Positions 1 through 9,255 of a DNA stretch of 64,000 nt are shown piece after piece. Every line of letters starts with the position of its first letter. Position 1 is the first letter of the stretch. A program made the translations under genes and the position numbers. The notes under the pieces were generated by a model. The model ran no database searches, had not been told where the DNA came from, and saw only the letters and a list, made by a program, of their open reading frames with translations. The DNA comes from an uncultured Flavobacteriales bacterium (GTDB lineage: Bacteria; Bacteroidota; Bacteroidia; Flavobacteriales_D; Crocinitomicaceae). The DNA lies in assembly GCA_913046365.1 (NCBI GenBank), contig CAJWRM010000009.1, positions 16,016-80,015 on the forward strand. Direction: 5' to 3'.

Positions 1-642
1 GGAAAGGATGGCTTAATTGCACGTAATTTTGTAAATAACAAGGCAAATATTAACGGTTTTTTAGACGACTATGCTTTGACAATTCAGGCTTTTATAAAGC
101 TATATCAAATCAACGGTGTGCTTTCACATTTAGAATATGCCAAAGACCTATGCGAGACTGTGATCAATAAATTTTATAGTGAAAAACAGAAGCTTTTCTA
201 TTACACCCCAAGCGATTCGAAATTGATTGCAAGGAAAATAGATATCGATGACGATGTTGTACCTTCTTCTAATTCGGTCATGGCTCATAACCTAAATATC
301 CTAGGCACTTATTACAGAATAGAGGATTGGCTTGATAAATGTAAACTGATGCTGGCCACTGTACAAGGGTTCATTAATAAATATCCAAGTAGCTATGTAA
401 ATTGGATGGCGCTCTATGAAAGACTTCTTAATGGGAGTAAAGAAATAAGTGTACTTCTATCTGCACCTATTGAACATACTGAGCTTTCAAAGCTTATTCA
501 AAACAGTCATGTAATCAGCTATCACAAAGAACTTCCAATGTCTCAGGGACAAAAAGAAAATGGGATCTACCTATGCCAAAATAAAAGTTGCTTACCGAAA
601 ATGTCTTCTATTAATGAGTTGCTCGAAGCTTTAGATTCTTAG
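1..642 (+). CDS. Thioredoxin domain-containing protein, YyaL/DUF255 family, C-terminal part
   Basis: The reading frame is open from the first base of the window, so this is the 3' end of a longer gene; an apparent TTG start at 76 is internal. The 213 visible residues include the [13 protein letters not shown] segment typical of the C-terminal (alpha/alpha)6-barrel half of the YyaL/SSP411 (DUF255) family. Members have an N-terminal thioredoxin-like domain followed by this glycosidase-like barrel and are usually near 680 residues; the N-terminal part lies outside the window. The biochemical role of the family is unsettled. The stop codon overlaps by 4 nt the stop of the convergent transketolase gene, leaving no room for a separate terminator. 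Confidence 0.8.
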   Translation, partial: GKDGLIARNFVNNKANINGFLDDYALTIQAFIKLYQINGVLSHLEYAKDLCETVINKFYSEKQKLFYYTPSDSKLIARKIDIDDDVVPSSNSVMAHNLNILGTYYRIEDWLDKCKLMLATVQGFINKYPSSYVNWMALYERLLNGSKEISVLLSAPIEHTELSKLIQNSHVISYHKELPMSQGQKENGIYLCQNKSCLPKMSSINELLEALDS

Positions 643-1595
643 CCCTTTCTTTGAATTACTTTAAGTGCAGCGGCATGAATATGAGAAGCACCGAGCCCAT
701 ATTTCTCCATGAGGTCCATAGGTTTGCCACTTTCTCCAAATGAATCATTCACTGCAATGAATTCTTGAGGGCAAGGTGTGTTTGACGCCAATACACGGGC
801 GACAGCCTCACCAAGTCCCCCATTAGCCATGTGTTCCTCTGCGCTTACAACACATTTGGTTTTAGCAACAGACCTAAGTATCGCTTCTTCATCTAGCGGC
901 TTTATCGTATGCATATTGATGAGCTCTACAGAAATTCCTTCAGCTGCCAAAAGCTGAGCGGCTTCTATGGATTTCCATACCATATGTCCACATGCAATGA
1001 TGGTCACATCAGTTCCCTCTTGAATGATGTCTGCTTTCCCAATTTGAAAAACAGCATCGGGCTTTATAAAAATCGGCATTACAGGTCTTCCAAATCTTAA
1101 ATAAACGGCACCTTCATGGTCTGCAATTGCTTTTGTGGCTTGTTTTGTCTGGTTGAAATCTGCGGGTACTACAACAGTAATATTTGGAAGCATTCTCATC
1201 ATTCCAATATCTTCTAGAATTTGGTGTGTTGCACCATCTTCTCCAAGTGTCAATCCAGCGTGAGAAGCACATATTTTCACATTTTTTTGAGAATATGCGA
1301 TAGATTGTCTGATTTGATCATACACCCTTCCGGTAGAGAAATTGGCGAAGGTTCCTGTAAAAGGAATTTTACCACCAATGGTCATTCCTGCTGCCATACC
1401 CATCATATTTGCCTCAGCAATACCCACTTGAAAGAATCGATCAGGAAAAGCATTTTGAAAGGCATTCATTTTTAATGAACCTGTTAGGTCAGCACAAAGG
1501 GCAACAACATTTTCATTCTGCGCGCCTAGTTCAGCAAGTCCCTCGCCAAAGCCAGAACGTGTATCTTTATTTCCTAATATTTCAATACTCTCCAT
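639..1595 (-). CDS. tkt: Transketolase, C-terminal subunit (split enzyme)
   Basis: 318 residues corresponding to the pyrimidine-binding and C-terminal domains of transketolase. Transketolase moves two-carbon units between sugar phosphates in the non-oxidative pentose phosphate pathway, in the cytoplasm. The segment [16 protein letters not shown] carries the glutamate (E61) that activates thiamine diphosphate, and [14 protein letters not shown] follows as the cofactor/substrate loop. Full-length transketolases are about 660 residues; here the enzyme is divided, as is common in many bacteria, and the partner half is at 2947-3789. Unusually the two halves are not adjacent: a vWA gene sits between them, 2 nt upstream of this start. 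ATG start at 1595. Confidence 0.92.
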   Translation of the reverse strand: MESIEILGNKDTRSGFGEGLAELGAQNENVVALCADLTGSLKMNAFQNAFPDRFFQVGIAEANMMGMAAGMTIGGKIPFTGTFANFSTGRVYDQIRQSIAYSQKNVKICASHAGLTLGEDGATHQILEDIGMMRMLPNITVVVPADFNQTKQATKAIADHEGAVYLRFGRPVMPIFIKPDAVFQIGKADIIQEGTDVTIIACGHMVWKSIEAAQLLAAEGISVELINMHTIKPLDEEAILRSVAKTKCVVSAEEHMANGGLGEAVARVLASNTPCPQEFIAVNDSFGESGKPMDLMEKYGLGASHIHAAALKVIQRKG

Positions 1596-1597
1596 AG

Positions 1598-2947
1598 TTA
1601 TAATTTTAAATAATTCGTATTCAATGTTTTAATGCTAAATGTTTTTTCATTTGTGTATGCGCTAGTGAACTGGTCCTTTTCGCGGAAAACAATTTTATAT
1701 TCTCCAGGTTGAAGCTGCCATTTTTGTGCCCGTACTTTTGGGTTTAAGTTACATACCCATTCGTAATCGTTATTTGTTCGTTTCACAAATATTTGGCCCA
1801 CATATAGTTTTGCAGTTCTCAGGTCTAATATACCCGGTGCAGGGATATCGATTGTGCTGGTTTTGTATTCTTTTATTTCAATTGTTTTATAGGTTCTTGG
1901 CAGTGTAAAAATCTCTAGGTCATATTCTCCAATCAAATATTTCTGTGTACTCCCTAGGTCTTGATGGTTTATGGTTTCTTTTGCACCTTTCTTTGATATA
2001 CGTGCTTGATACTTTGTCTTGTAATTACTTCTTGAGCTGATAACTTTTAAATATCCTTGAGCAGCGTCTACCATAATTGTATTATGCGTATGCTCCTTAA
2101 TTTCTATATTTTTCTTTTTTAGTTCGGGTAAGGTCGAAACCATTAAATCGTATTTGATTTCCGGATTTAATACCAAGGTGTCAGGGTTTTTATATCGGTT
2201 CAGGGTATGTGTATACGTGTAGAGTAATTCTTGGCTTCCTGCGCGATAGAAAAACATGCTTACATCAGTTTCTTTGGGCTTAAGCGAAAGATCATTTAGG
2301 TTGACCTGAACAGTCGTGTTAAGGAGCGCTTTATCAATAATATTCGTCAATACTGATTTGAATGTTTTCTTATTTTCAGCCTCAGTGAAAGAACCAATAC
2401 AATTGAATTTTTCCAGATAGGAGAGGTCAAGTCCAATTCCAATCACAAAAGGTGTCACATTCACTTCTTTTTCTTTAAGTTTTTTGGCAATGATGCAGGG
2501 GTCATTGTCGCATGATTCTAGCCCATCCGTAATTAAAATGATGAAATTGCGCGCATCACTCGTAGGGAAATCACCTGCTGCCGCCTCTAAAGATCGGGCA
2601 ATTGGTGTAGCTCCTTTTGCATTCAAATACTTTACAGTTTTTTTTATCTCATCAATGGTGTTTTTCCCAAAGGGTACCTCTAGCTTTGTATCGTTACAGT
2701 CTTGAAATGTGTTGTTTACTATTGATTGATGGCCGTAAACCCTAAGGGCAATTTCTAAATCAGGTATCCCCCTCAAGTCTTCTATAGATTCATTTAATAT
2801 TTCCTTAGCAGATTCCATTCGGGTTTGATTATCCCACTTTAGATTCATACTATTTGAAGCATCTAAAATAAATAGTATCCTTGTCTTCTTTTGGCTGTAT
2901 GAAGCCAATGAAGTAAAAATGAATAAGATGCTTAAAAATTTATACAC
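1598..2947 (-). CDS. Secreted von Willebrand factor A domain protein
   Basis: 449 residues. Residues 1-19 form a signal peptide (hydrophobic run then SYSQ), followed directly by a vWA domain whose MIDAS motif DASNS is at residues 29-33, with the later [12 protein letters not shown] and ITDGLESCD segments supplying the other metal-site positions. vWA domains bind ligands through a divalent cation. The C-terminal half is beta-rich and may hold carboxypeptidase-regulatory-like repeats; I do not recognise a specific family. The start is GTG, overlapping the upstream transketolase-N stop by one base (TAGTG), and the stop is 2 nt before the transketolase-C start, so translation of the three genes looks coupled. 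An exported protein between two halves of a cytoplasmic enzyme is odd. Confidence 0.85.
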   Translation of the reverse strand: MYKFLSILFIFTSLASYSQKKTRILFILDASNSMNLKWDNQTRMESAKEILNESIEDLRGIPDLEIALRVYGHQSIVNNTFQDCNDTKLEVPFGKNTIDEIKKTVKYLNAKGATPIARSLEAAAGDFPTSDARNFIILITDGLESCDNDPCIIAKKLKEKEVNVTPFVIGIGLDLSYLEKFNCIGSFTEAENKKTFKSVLTNIIDKALLNTTVQVNLNDLSLKPKETDVSMFFYRAGSQELLYTYTHTLNRYKNPDTLVLNPEIKYDLMVSTLPELKKKNIEIKEHTHNTIMVDAAQGYLKVISSRSNYKTKYQARISKKGAKETINHQDLGSTQKYLIGEYDLEIFTLPRTYKTIEIKEYKTSTIDIPAPGILDLRTAKLYVGQIFVKRTNNDYEWVCNLNPKVRAQKWQLQPGEYKIVFREKDQFTSAYTNEKTFSIKTLNTNYLKL

Positions 2948-3789
2948 TAATAATCGCCTAAAGTTTCTTCAAGTTGGCTCAGTGCATCACTCAATTGTTC
3001 TTCATTTGGAGCAACACCATGCCATTTGTGGGTACCCATCATAAAATCTACACCCATTCCCATTTCTGTCTTCATAATGACTACAACGGGTTTTCCATGG
3101 CCTATTTTCTGTTTAGCTTCTGTCATGGTGTTATGTATGTTATCAAAGTTATGTCCGTCCATTTCTAGAACCTCCCATCCAAAAGCTTGCCACTTTTCAG
3201 TCAAAGAACCTAGAGAGAGCACATCATCAACATCTCCGTCTATTTGTCTTCCATTAAAATCTATAGTCGCAATAAGGTTATCAACCTTGTTTGCTGCCGC
3301 ATACATTGCTGCCTCCCAAATCTGTCCTTCTTGAAGTTCTCCATCCCCATGTAGCGTATAAACAATCGATTTATCTTTGTTTAATTTTTTTGTTTGTGCT
3401 GTGCCTATTGCTACGGATAGACCTTGACCTAGTGAACCAGAGGCCATTCTTATACCTTCGAGCTGCTTATCTGTTGAGGGATGCCCTTGTAGACGGGAAG
3501 ATATTTTACGAAATGTATCCAATTCGGGCACAGGGAAATAGCCTTTGCGCGCTAAAACACTATACCAAACAGGTGAAATGTGTCCGTTTGAAAGAAAAAA
3601 TACGTCTTCATTCAAGGCATCCATTGTGAAATTAGACGAATTATGATTCATGGCCTCGAAATACAAATAAGTTAGAAAGTCGGCACAACCCAAAGAACCA
3701 CCTGGATGTCCTGATTTTACAGCAGAAACCATTCGTACTATATCTCTTCTTACTTGCGATGAAATTGCTTTTAAGTCCTCTTTATTCAT
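2947..3789 (-). CDS. tkt: Transketolase, N-terminal subunit (split enzyme)
   Basis: 280 residues matching the pyrophosphate-binding domain of transketolase. The thiamine-diphosphate/Mg motif begins GDG at residues 148-150 (HGDGELQEGQ) and closes with the asparagine of IDFNG at residue 179. SGHPGGSLGCAD near residue 26 and LSNGH near residue 66 are typical active-site histidine segments. It must pair with the C-terminal subunit at 639-1595 to make an active enzyme. It is the first gene of a three-gene operon; a TAnnTTTG promoter box lies 34 nt upstream. Confidence 0.93.
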   Translation of the reverse strand: MNKEDLKAISSQVRRDIVRMVSAVKSGHPGGSLGCADFLTYLYFEAMNHNSSNFTMDALNEDVFFLSNGHISPVWYSVLARKGYFPVPELDTFRKISSRLQGHPSTDKQLEGIRMASGSLGQGLSVAIGTAQTKKLNKDKSIVYTLHGDGELQEGQIWEAAMYAAANKVDNLIATIDFNGRQIDGDVDDVLSLGSLTEKWQAFGWEVLEMDGHNFDNIHNTMTEAKQKIGHGKPVVVIMKTEMGMGVDFMMGTHKWHGVAPNEEQLSDALSQLEETLGDY

Positions 3790-3822
3790 GATTTTATTTA
3801 TTGGATAGTATTGCTAACTTTA

Positions 3823-3830
3823 CAAAGCTA
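3823..3830 (-). promoter_or_regulatory. Promoter -7 element (TAGCTTTG) for the transketolase operon
   Basis: Read on the minus strand this is TAGCTTTG, matching the Bacteroidota sigma-ABfrA -7 consensus TAnnTTTG, 34 nt upstream of the ATG at 3789. No clear -33 TTG was found at the expected spacing. Confidence 0.45.
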
Positions 3831-3917
3831 ATTTTAATTGTCATTAGACTTGTGTTTTTCTTTTAACAAAAGGAGCAACTTTTCAACGATTTGAAGGTCT
3901 ATAATGATGAAAACAAT

Positions 3918-4295
3918 ATGTTTATGAAATTATTATTCTCTATCACCTTATTTTTATGTCTATGTTTTCAAGCTTTTTCTCAAGATAAAAACAGCAAATT
4001 GCTCCTGAGTTACAGTCAAGAAGAGCTAAATCTTATTGAGCAAGCAGACGAACATCAATTCCAATTATTAAACTATGCTGTTGACCATGCCATTTACACC
4101 TCTGAATATCATGAAGCTAAGCATTCCAGTCTACCAGTTATTTCTTTGAAAGAAAGTGCCAACAATCCCACTTTTACTGATTTTGGTCTAAAAATAAAAG
4201 ACCAAAATCAATATTTTTATTGGGAAAGTGAAGGAAAGCTACTTGTTGTGAAATCATTTTGGGTTTTAAATCAAGAAAAACAAGCAAAATTATGA
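3918..4295 (+). CDS. Small secreted protein of unknown function
   Basis: About 125 residues. I start at the ATG at 3918 (MFMKLLFSITLFLCLCFQAFSQ), which gives a good signal peptide; a second ATG at 3924 is equally possible, while the longer TTG start at 3891 would put a polar stretch before the signal. The mature part is hydrophilic, with no cysteine pairs and no recognisable domain. Its stop overlaps the ATG of the next gene (ATGA at 4292-4295), so the two are translationally coupled and the small protein probably acts with, or is co-exported with, the large surface protein. It lacks a T9SS sorting domain itself. Confidence 0.7.
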   Translation: MFMKLLFSITLFLCLCFQAFSQDKNSKLLLSYSQEELNLIEQADEHQFQLLNYAVDHAIYTSEYHEAKHSSLPVISLKESANNPTFTDFGLKIKDQNQYFYWESEGKLLVVKSFWVLNQEKQAKL

Positions 4296-7210
4296 TGCGG
4301 AATATTCTCACATTCTTGCTTTTTGTGTCTTTTTTTACACATAGTTGGGCTCAAGTTGTAATCATGGGTGACGATGGCTTCCCAGAAAATAATCCCATGG
4401 ATTGCAATAATTTCGGTATTACGGGTACTAATTTTCAAGACCCCGGTGGTACAGGTAATTATCCGCCCAACTTCAACGATACGACTGTTTTTTGTCCAGA
4501 CTTGAATCTTGGAACAAAAGCTTCTATAACCTTTGCTATTGATGTAGGTTCTGGTTCTGGATTTGAATTTGATGTTGATGGCTCTGATTTTATTCAAGTT
4601 TACGATGGACCTAATACGAATGCTCCTCTTCTTGGGATTCATAATTCCGTAACTGATCCAACGGGTTTTACCTACCAAGCTAGTTGGAATAATCCTTCGG
4701 GATGTTTAACTGTTGTTTTTATCACTGACGGAGCAGGTGAGGGAACGGGTTGGCTCGCGAATGCATCTTGTGGAAACCAATTTCAACCATTTGAAGCCCA
4801 TATGGAGGCTTATGTAAATGGTGTTGGCCCAGACGCTATAAATCCTGTAGATACAGGGTTCGTGGATATATGCTTTGGAGACAGTATTTTGTTTGTTGCA
4901 AAACCTATTTTCCAGAATTCTTTAGACTCTACTGGTTATGGTTATTCTCAAAATGTTGATTCGGATATTGATTTTGAATGGAATATTACCGATGGAAATG
5001 TTTATCCGAATAATGATTCTATTTGGTTTACTCCGCCTGATAGGGCAGGCTATCTAGTTGACTTAAAAATAGAAGATCAATTCCCCCTGAATGAGCGTGT
5101 TAGAAGCAAAGTAAGGGTATCCTTGCTACCTAGCTTTGCAGGAACAGGACCATTACAAGATTCGGTTTGTTTAGGAGCCAGTACAACCCTTATTGGTGGT
5201 GTTACATCACAAGATACTGTCGGTATTGAAATTCCTTCTGGTTCATTTGAATTGGGAGGTAATTTTGCGGGATTGACCTACTTGCCAGATGGTTCGGGTC
5301 AACAATACCAAGCACCCATTACTATTAATGGATTTCCGGGAGGTTCTACAATAACGAATGATCAAGACCTGAACCAGGTTTGTATAACCATGGAGCATTC
5401 TTATTTGGGTGATTTAGAAATTTGGTTGCAGTGTCCGAATGGCACCACAGTTCCCCTTGTAAATTCATACACCGGAGGTTTTTTACCAGGAGGAAGCTCG
5501 GGCTTTGGTACCTACATGGGTGATCCTATAGACGATTCAGGTGGGGGTGGTCCAGGTGAGGGTTGGGAATATTGTTTTAGTTCAGTTTTTAATGATATTA
5601 ATGGTTCAATCACCAACAATCTGGGTAACACAATACCCGCTCCTAATTTCGGTAATAATGGACCATCTATAAATCCTAACAATGTATACCAACCGGAAAC
5701 CTCATTTAACTCGCTTATTGGATGTCCTGTTAACGGTAATTGGACAATTTTTGTACAAGACAACATTGGTATTGATGATGGTTATATTTTTGAATGGGGA
5801 TTATTTTTTGATGCATCATATTTTCCTGGCTTAGGTTCTTATCAAACCTCTGCAGATACAAGTTGGTGGAACAATGATCCTACCATTATTTCTGGACAAA
5901 ACGATACTTCCATTGTTGTTGAACCAACATCAATTGGAACCTACAGCTATGTTTTTAATATTATTGACGATTATGGCTGTCCTTATGACACAACTGTTTC
6001 ATTTACGGTAACCGAAGGGCCTGAAATATTTCCTGATACTATTGCCTGCGATTTAGCTTTTCAAGTTTCGGGAACTGTAGCCTTTAGTGGAGGAGAGTGG
6101 TCAACCCTTGATACGGCTATTACAATAAGCAATAGTTTATTAGACAATCCCTTAATTACTTCTTCTTCAGGAGGGTATTTTGATGTCTCTTACACTGACA
6201 ACGAATGTAATGTTACCGTGACTTCTCAAATTCATTATCCTCCTTATTTGTTTATTGAAATGCCCGATACAAATGTCTGCGAAGGTTCCAATTTTGAGCT
6301 TGTTCCAATTGTTACAGCGCAGGATTTAGACTCAGGTTACGTTCCCTATATTGAATATAGCTGGAATGATGGTAGTATGGATTCCACTTTAATGGTAAAT
6401 AATGCAGGTCTTTATGAATTTGATGTTACTAATGAGTGTTACGTTGTTTCAGATGATTTCACAATTTTACCACTTCCTACAATTCAAAATGACACTATAG
6501 TTTGTGATTATGCTTTTCAAATTACGGGAACCAATGCCCCTAATGGTGGTTTTTGGTCTTCCTCGAGTACTGAAATCGATGTCTCTGGTAATGTTTTAAA
6601 CCCAAACGTAAGCACTTCATTGGCAGGTGTTTATGACTTAACCTTTACAGATCCCATATGTGTGAATGACCAAACTATTTTTGTTTCTTTTCCACCAAAT
6701 TATAACGTTGTGGCTATGGATACTAGTGTTTGTTTTGGTTCGATGGTTAATCTAGCTGCAATTCCTATTCCAGATCCAGTTCAAGCAGGATATCCACTTG
6801 ACTATTTAATTAATTGGAGTAATGGCGAGGAGGGGTCTGTTATTTCTGTGAATGAGGAAGGGATTTATACGGTAACACTCAACCATCAGTGTGGAGTTGC
6901 GACTGATGATTCTGAATTGTTGTTTTATGGTTGTGATCTTGAAGTACCTAATGTTATTGTATTGTCTTCAACGGTGGGTAACAATGAGTTTTTTGTCAAC
7001 TACAACGGAATTGAAGAATTCAATTGTATAATTTTAAATAGATGGGGGAATGTAATCCATCAATATACTGATCCTGCCGGTATTTGGGATGGGACGAATC
7101 AAAAAACTGGAAAGCTTGCAACAGAAGGCACTTATTTCTATAAAGTCGATGCAACCTTTGAAGGAGGAGAAGCCGTACAAAAGCATGGGTTTGTTGTGCT
7201 GAAATACTAA
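4292..7210 (+). CDS. T9SS type-B cargo protein with CUB-like and proprotein-convertase P-like domains
   Basis: 972 residues from the ATG at 4292, which gives a clean signal peptide ending THSWAQ; an upstream in-frame TTG at 4259 would extend it without signal character. The first ~170 residues resemble a CUB-type jelly roll (YDGPNTNAPLLGIHN). A middle segment with VCITMEHSYLGDLEIWLQCP and later NGNWTIFVQDNIGIDDGYIFEWGL is a proprotein-convertase P-domain-like module. Repeated beta domains containing FQVSGT/FQITGT follow. The last ~90 residues (VPNVIVLSS, then NRWGNVI, WDGTN and GTYFYKV) are the gliding-motility-associated, type-B T9SS sorting domain, so the protein should be delivered to the cell surface by the machinery that includes SprA. 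Confidence 0.88.
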   Translation: MMRNILTFLLFVSFFTHSWAQVVIMGDDGFPENNPMDCNNFGITGTNFQDPGGTGNYPPNFNDTTVFCPDLNLGTKASITFAIDVGSGSGFEFDVDGSDFIQVYDGPNTNAPLLGIHNSVTDPTGFTYQASWNNPSGCLTVVFITDGAGEGTGWLANASCGNQFQPFEAHMEAYVNGVGPDAINPVDTGFVDICFGDSILFVAKPIFQNSLDSTGYGYSQNVDSDIDFEWNITDGNVYPNNDSIWFTPPDRAGYLVDLKIEDQFPLNERVRSKVRVSLLPSFAGTGPLQDSVCLGASTTLIGGVTSQDTVGIEIPSGSFELGGNFAGLTYLPDGSGQQYQAPITINGFPGGSTITNDQDLNQVCITMEHSYLGDLEIWLQCPNGTTVPLVNSYTGGFLPGGSSGFGTYMGDPIDDSGGGGPGEGWEYCFSSVFNDINGSITNNLGNTIPAPNFGNNGPSINPNNVYQPETSFNSLIGCPVNGNWTIFVQDNIGIDDGYIFEWGLFFDASYFPGLGSYQTSADTSWWNNDPTIISGQNDTSIVVEPTSIGTYSYVFNIIDDYGCPYDTTVSFTVTEGPEIFPDTIACDLAFQVSGTVAFSGGEWSTLDTAITISNSLLDNPLITSSSGGYFDVSYTDNECNVTVTSQIHYPPYLFIEMPDTNVCEGSNFELVPIVTAQDLDSGYVPYIEYSWNDGSMDSTLMVNNAGLYEFDVTNECYVVSDDFTILPLPTIQNDTIVCDYAFQITGTNAPNGGFWSSSSTEIDVSGNVLNPNVSTSLAGVYDLTFTDPICVNDQTIFVSFPPNYNVVAMDTSVCFGSMVNLAAIPIPDPVQAGYPLDYLINWSNGEEGSVISVNEEGIYTVTLNHQCGVATDDSELLFYGCDLEVPNVIVLSSTVGNNEFFVNYNGIEEFNCIILNRWGNVIHQYTDPAGIWDGTNQKTGKLATEGTYFYKVDATFEGGEAVQKHGFVVLKY

Positions 7211-7226
7211 GAAACACTTAACTTTG
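7191..7226 (+). promoter_or_regulatory. Promoter for the hutU operon (TTG ... TAACTTTG)
   Basis: TAACTTTG at 7219-7226 matches the TAnnTTTG -7 box; TTG at 7191 and 7194 lie about 22-25 nt upstream as a possible -33 element. The box is 22 nt before the hutU ATG and the TTGs overlap the end of the preceding gene. Confidence 0.5.
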
Positions 7227-7248
7227 TATTTCTAACTAATCAAGAAAT

Positions 7249-9255
7249 ATGAAGCCGTTTGCTCAAGAAATCCTGGAAGGAATACCTGCTCAAATTCCTG
7301 CAGAAAAACCAATAGAACCATCTATAAATCACGCTCCTAAGCGCAAAGAGATTCTTAATGTTGAGGAAAAAAAACTTGCCTTAAGGAATGCGTTGCGCTA
7401 TTTTCCTAAAGAACAGCACGATCAATTGATTTCAGAATTCTTGAATGAATTAAATGTATATGGACGCATCTATATGCATAGATACCGTCCCAATCATGAG
7501 ATTACAGCGCGTCCTATTTCAGAGTATCCGGGTAAATGTATGGAGGCAAAGGCAATCATGCTGATGATTCAAAACAACCTGAGCTTGGCAGTTGCTCAAC
7601 ACCCTCATGAGCTCATTACTTATGGAGGAAATGGTTCTGTATTTCAGAATTGGATTCAATACCGATTGACCATGAAGTATTTATCAGAAATGACTGAAGA
7701 GCAAACCTTAGTTATGAATTCAGGTCATCCTCAAGGCTTGTTTCCTTCGCACAAAAATGCTCCTCGTGTTGTCATTTCAAATGGAATGATGATCCCTAAT
7801 TATTCAAAACCAGATGATTGGGAAAAGTTTAATGCATTGGGGGTAACTCAATATGGCCAGATGACTGCTGGTTCGTATATGTATATTGGTCCACAAGGAA
7901 TCGTTCACGGGACAACAATAACTGTACTAAATGCCATTCGGAAAATGACAAAGCCCAATGAATCTACACAAGGTAAGCTGTTTGTTACAGCTGGACTTGG
8001 TGGCATGTCAGGAGCTCAACCAAAAGCTGGAAATATTGCCGGTGTCATTTCGGTAACCGCAGAGGTTAATCCTAAGGCGGCTAGAACTCGTCATGATCAA
8101 GGTTGGGTTGATGAGGTAATAGAAGATTTAGATGAGCTTTGCGAACGTGTTCAAAAGGCAAAAGAAGATTTAGAGGTAGTTTCAATTGCCTATCTAGGTA
8201 ATATTGTAGATGTATGGGAGAAGTTTGATACTAATAACATTCATATTGATTTGGGATCGGATCAAACCTCTTTGCATAATCCATGGGCTGGAGGGTATTA
8301 CCCTGTTGGACAAAGTTTTGAAGATTCAAATGAAATGATGTCTTCAGACCCTGATTTATTTAAGAAAAAAGTTCAAGCCAGTTTAATACGCCATGCATCT
8401 GCGATTCAAAGAAACACAGATAAAGGAACTTATTTCTTTGATTACGGCAATGCCTTTTTATTGGAAGCGACTCGAGCAGGAGCAGCATTAAGAGCCGAAA
8501 ATGGAGATGATTTTATTTATCCTTCATATGTACAAGATATTTTAGGACCTATGTGCTTTGATTTTGGTTTTGGTCCATTTCGCTGGGTTTGTGCTTCTGG
8601 GAAACAAAGTGATTTGGATAAAACAGATGAAATTGCTTGCGCAGTTTTAGAAGAAATGATGCAAACGAGCCCTCCCGAAATAAAGCAGCAAATGGCTGAT
8701 AATATTCAATGGATAAAGGGTGCTCGTGAAAATCAATTGGTAGTGGGTTCAAAGGCAAGAATCTTATATGCTGATGCGGAAGGTCGAATGAAAATAGCTG
8801 AGGCCTTTAATCAAGCGATCAAAGAAAATAAAATTGGACCTGTTGTTCTCGGTCGTGACCATCACGACGTTTCTGGAACCGATTCGCCTTATCGCGAGAC
8901 CTCGAATATCTATGATGGGTCTAGATATACAGCGGATATGGCTATACAAAATGTAATAGGAGATAGCTTCAGAGGCGCTACATGGGTTTCTATCCATAAT
9001 GGTGGTGGTGTTGGTTGGGGAGAGGTCATCAATGGTGGTTTTGGAATGCTTATCGACGGTAGTGAAAAGTCATCTCAACATATCAAGCAAATGTTGCATT
9101 GGGATGTCAACAATGGAATTGCAAGGAGAAGCTGGGCTAGAAATGAAAATGCAAATTTCGCCATCGCAAGGGCAATGGAAAAAGAACCGCTTTTAAAGGT
9201 TACAATGCCTCAAAAAGTTGAGGATGATTTGCTTTCAAAATTAGATATTTCTTAA
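7249..9255 (+). CDS. hutU: Urocanate hydratase (urocanase)
   Basis: 668 residues. Urocanase adds water to urocanate to give imidazolone propionate, the second step of histidine breakdown, using tightly bound NAD+ as an electrophile. The GFGPFRWVCASG segment holds the conserved active-site cysteine, and RDHHDVSGTDSPYRET with the glycine-rich NGGGVGWGEVINGG follow as in the family. The length is about 110 residues more than proteobacterial HutU (~556) and agrees with the longer Bacteroidota form. The other hut genes (hutH, hutI, hutG) are not in the window. Its stop overlaps the next ATG by one base (TAATG). Confidence 0.95.
   Translation: MKPFAQEILEGIPAQIPAEKPIEPSINHAPKRKEILNVEEKKLALRNALRYFPKEQHDQLISEFLNELNVYGRIYMHRYRPNHEITARPISEYPGKCMEAKAIMLMIQNNLSLAVAQHPHELITYGGNGSVFQNWIQYRLTMKYLSEMTEEQTLVMNSGHPQGLFPSHKNAPRVVISNGMMIPNYSKPDDWEKFNALGVTQYGQMTAGSYMYIGPQGIVHGTTITVLNAIRKMTKPNESTQGKLFVTAGLGGMSGAQPKAGNIAGVISVTAEVNPKAARTRHDQGWVDEVIEDLDELCERVQKAKEDLEVVSIAYLGNIVDVWEKFDTNNIHIDLGSDQTSLHNPWAGGYYPVGQSFEDSNEMMSSDPDLFKKKVQASLIRHASAIQRNTDKGTYFFDYGNAFLLEATRAGAALRAENGDDFIYPSYVQDILGPMCFDFGFGPFRWVCASGKQSDLDKTDEIACAVLEEMMQTSPPEIKQQMADNIQWIKGARENQLVVGSKARILYADAEGRMKIAEAFNQAIKENKIGPVVLGRDHHDVSGTDSPYRETSNIYDGSRYTADMAIQNVIGDSFRGATWVSIHNGGGVGWGEVINGGFGMLIDGSEKSSQHIKQMLHWDVNNGIARRSWARNENANFAIARAMEKEPLLKVTMPQKVEDDLLSKLDIS

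Noticed and set aside
4271..4678. A 135-codon minus-strand frame
   Set aside because: Antisense to the start of the type-B cargo gene, with no signal peptide or known domain.
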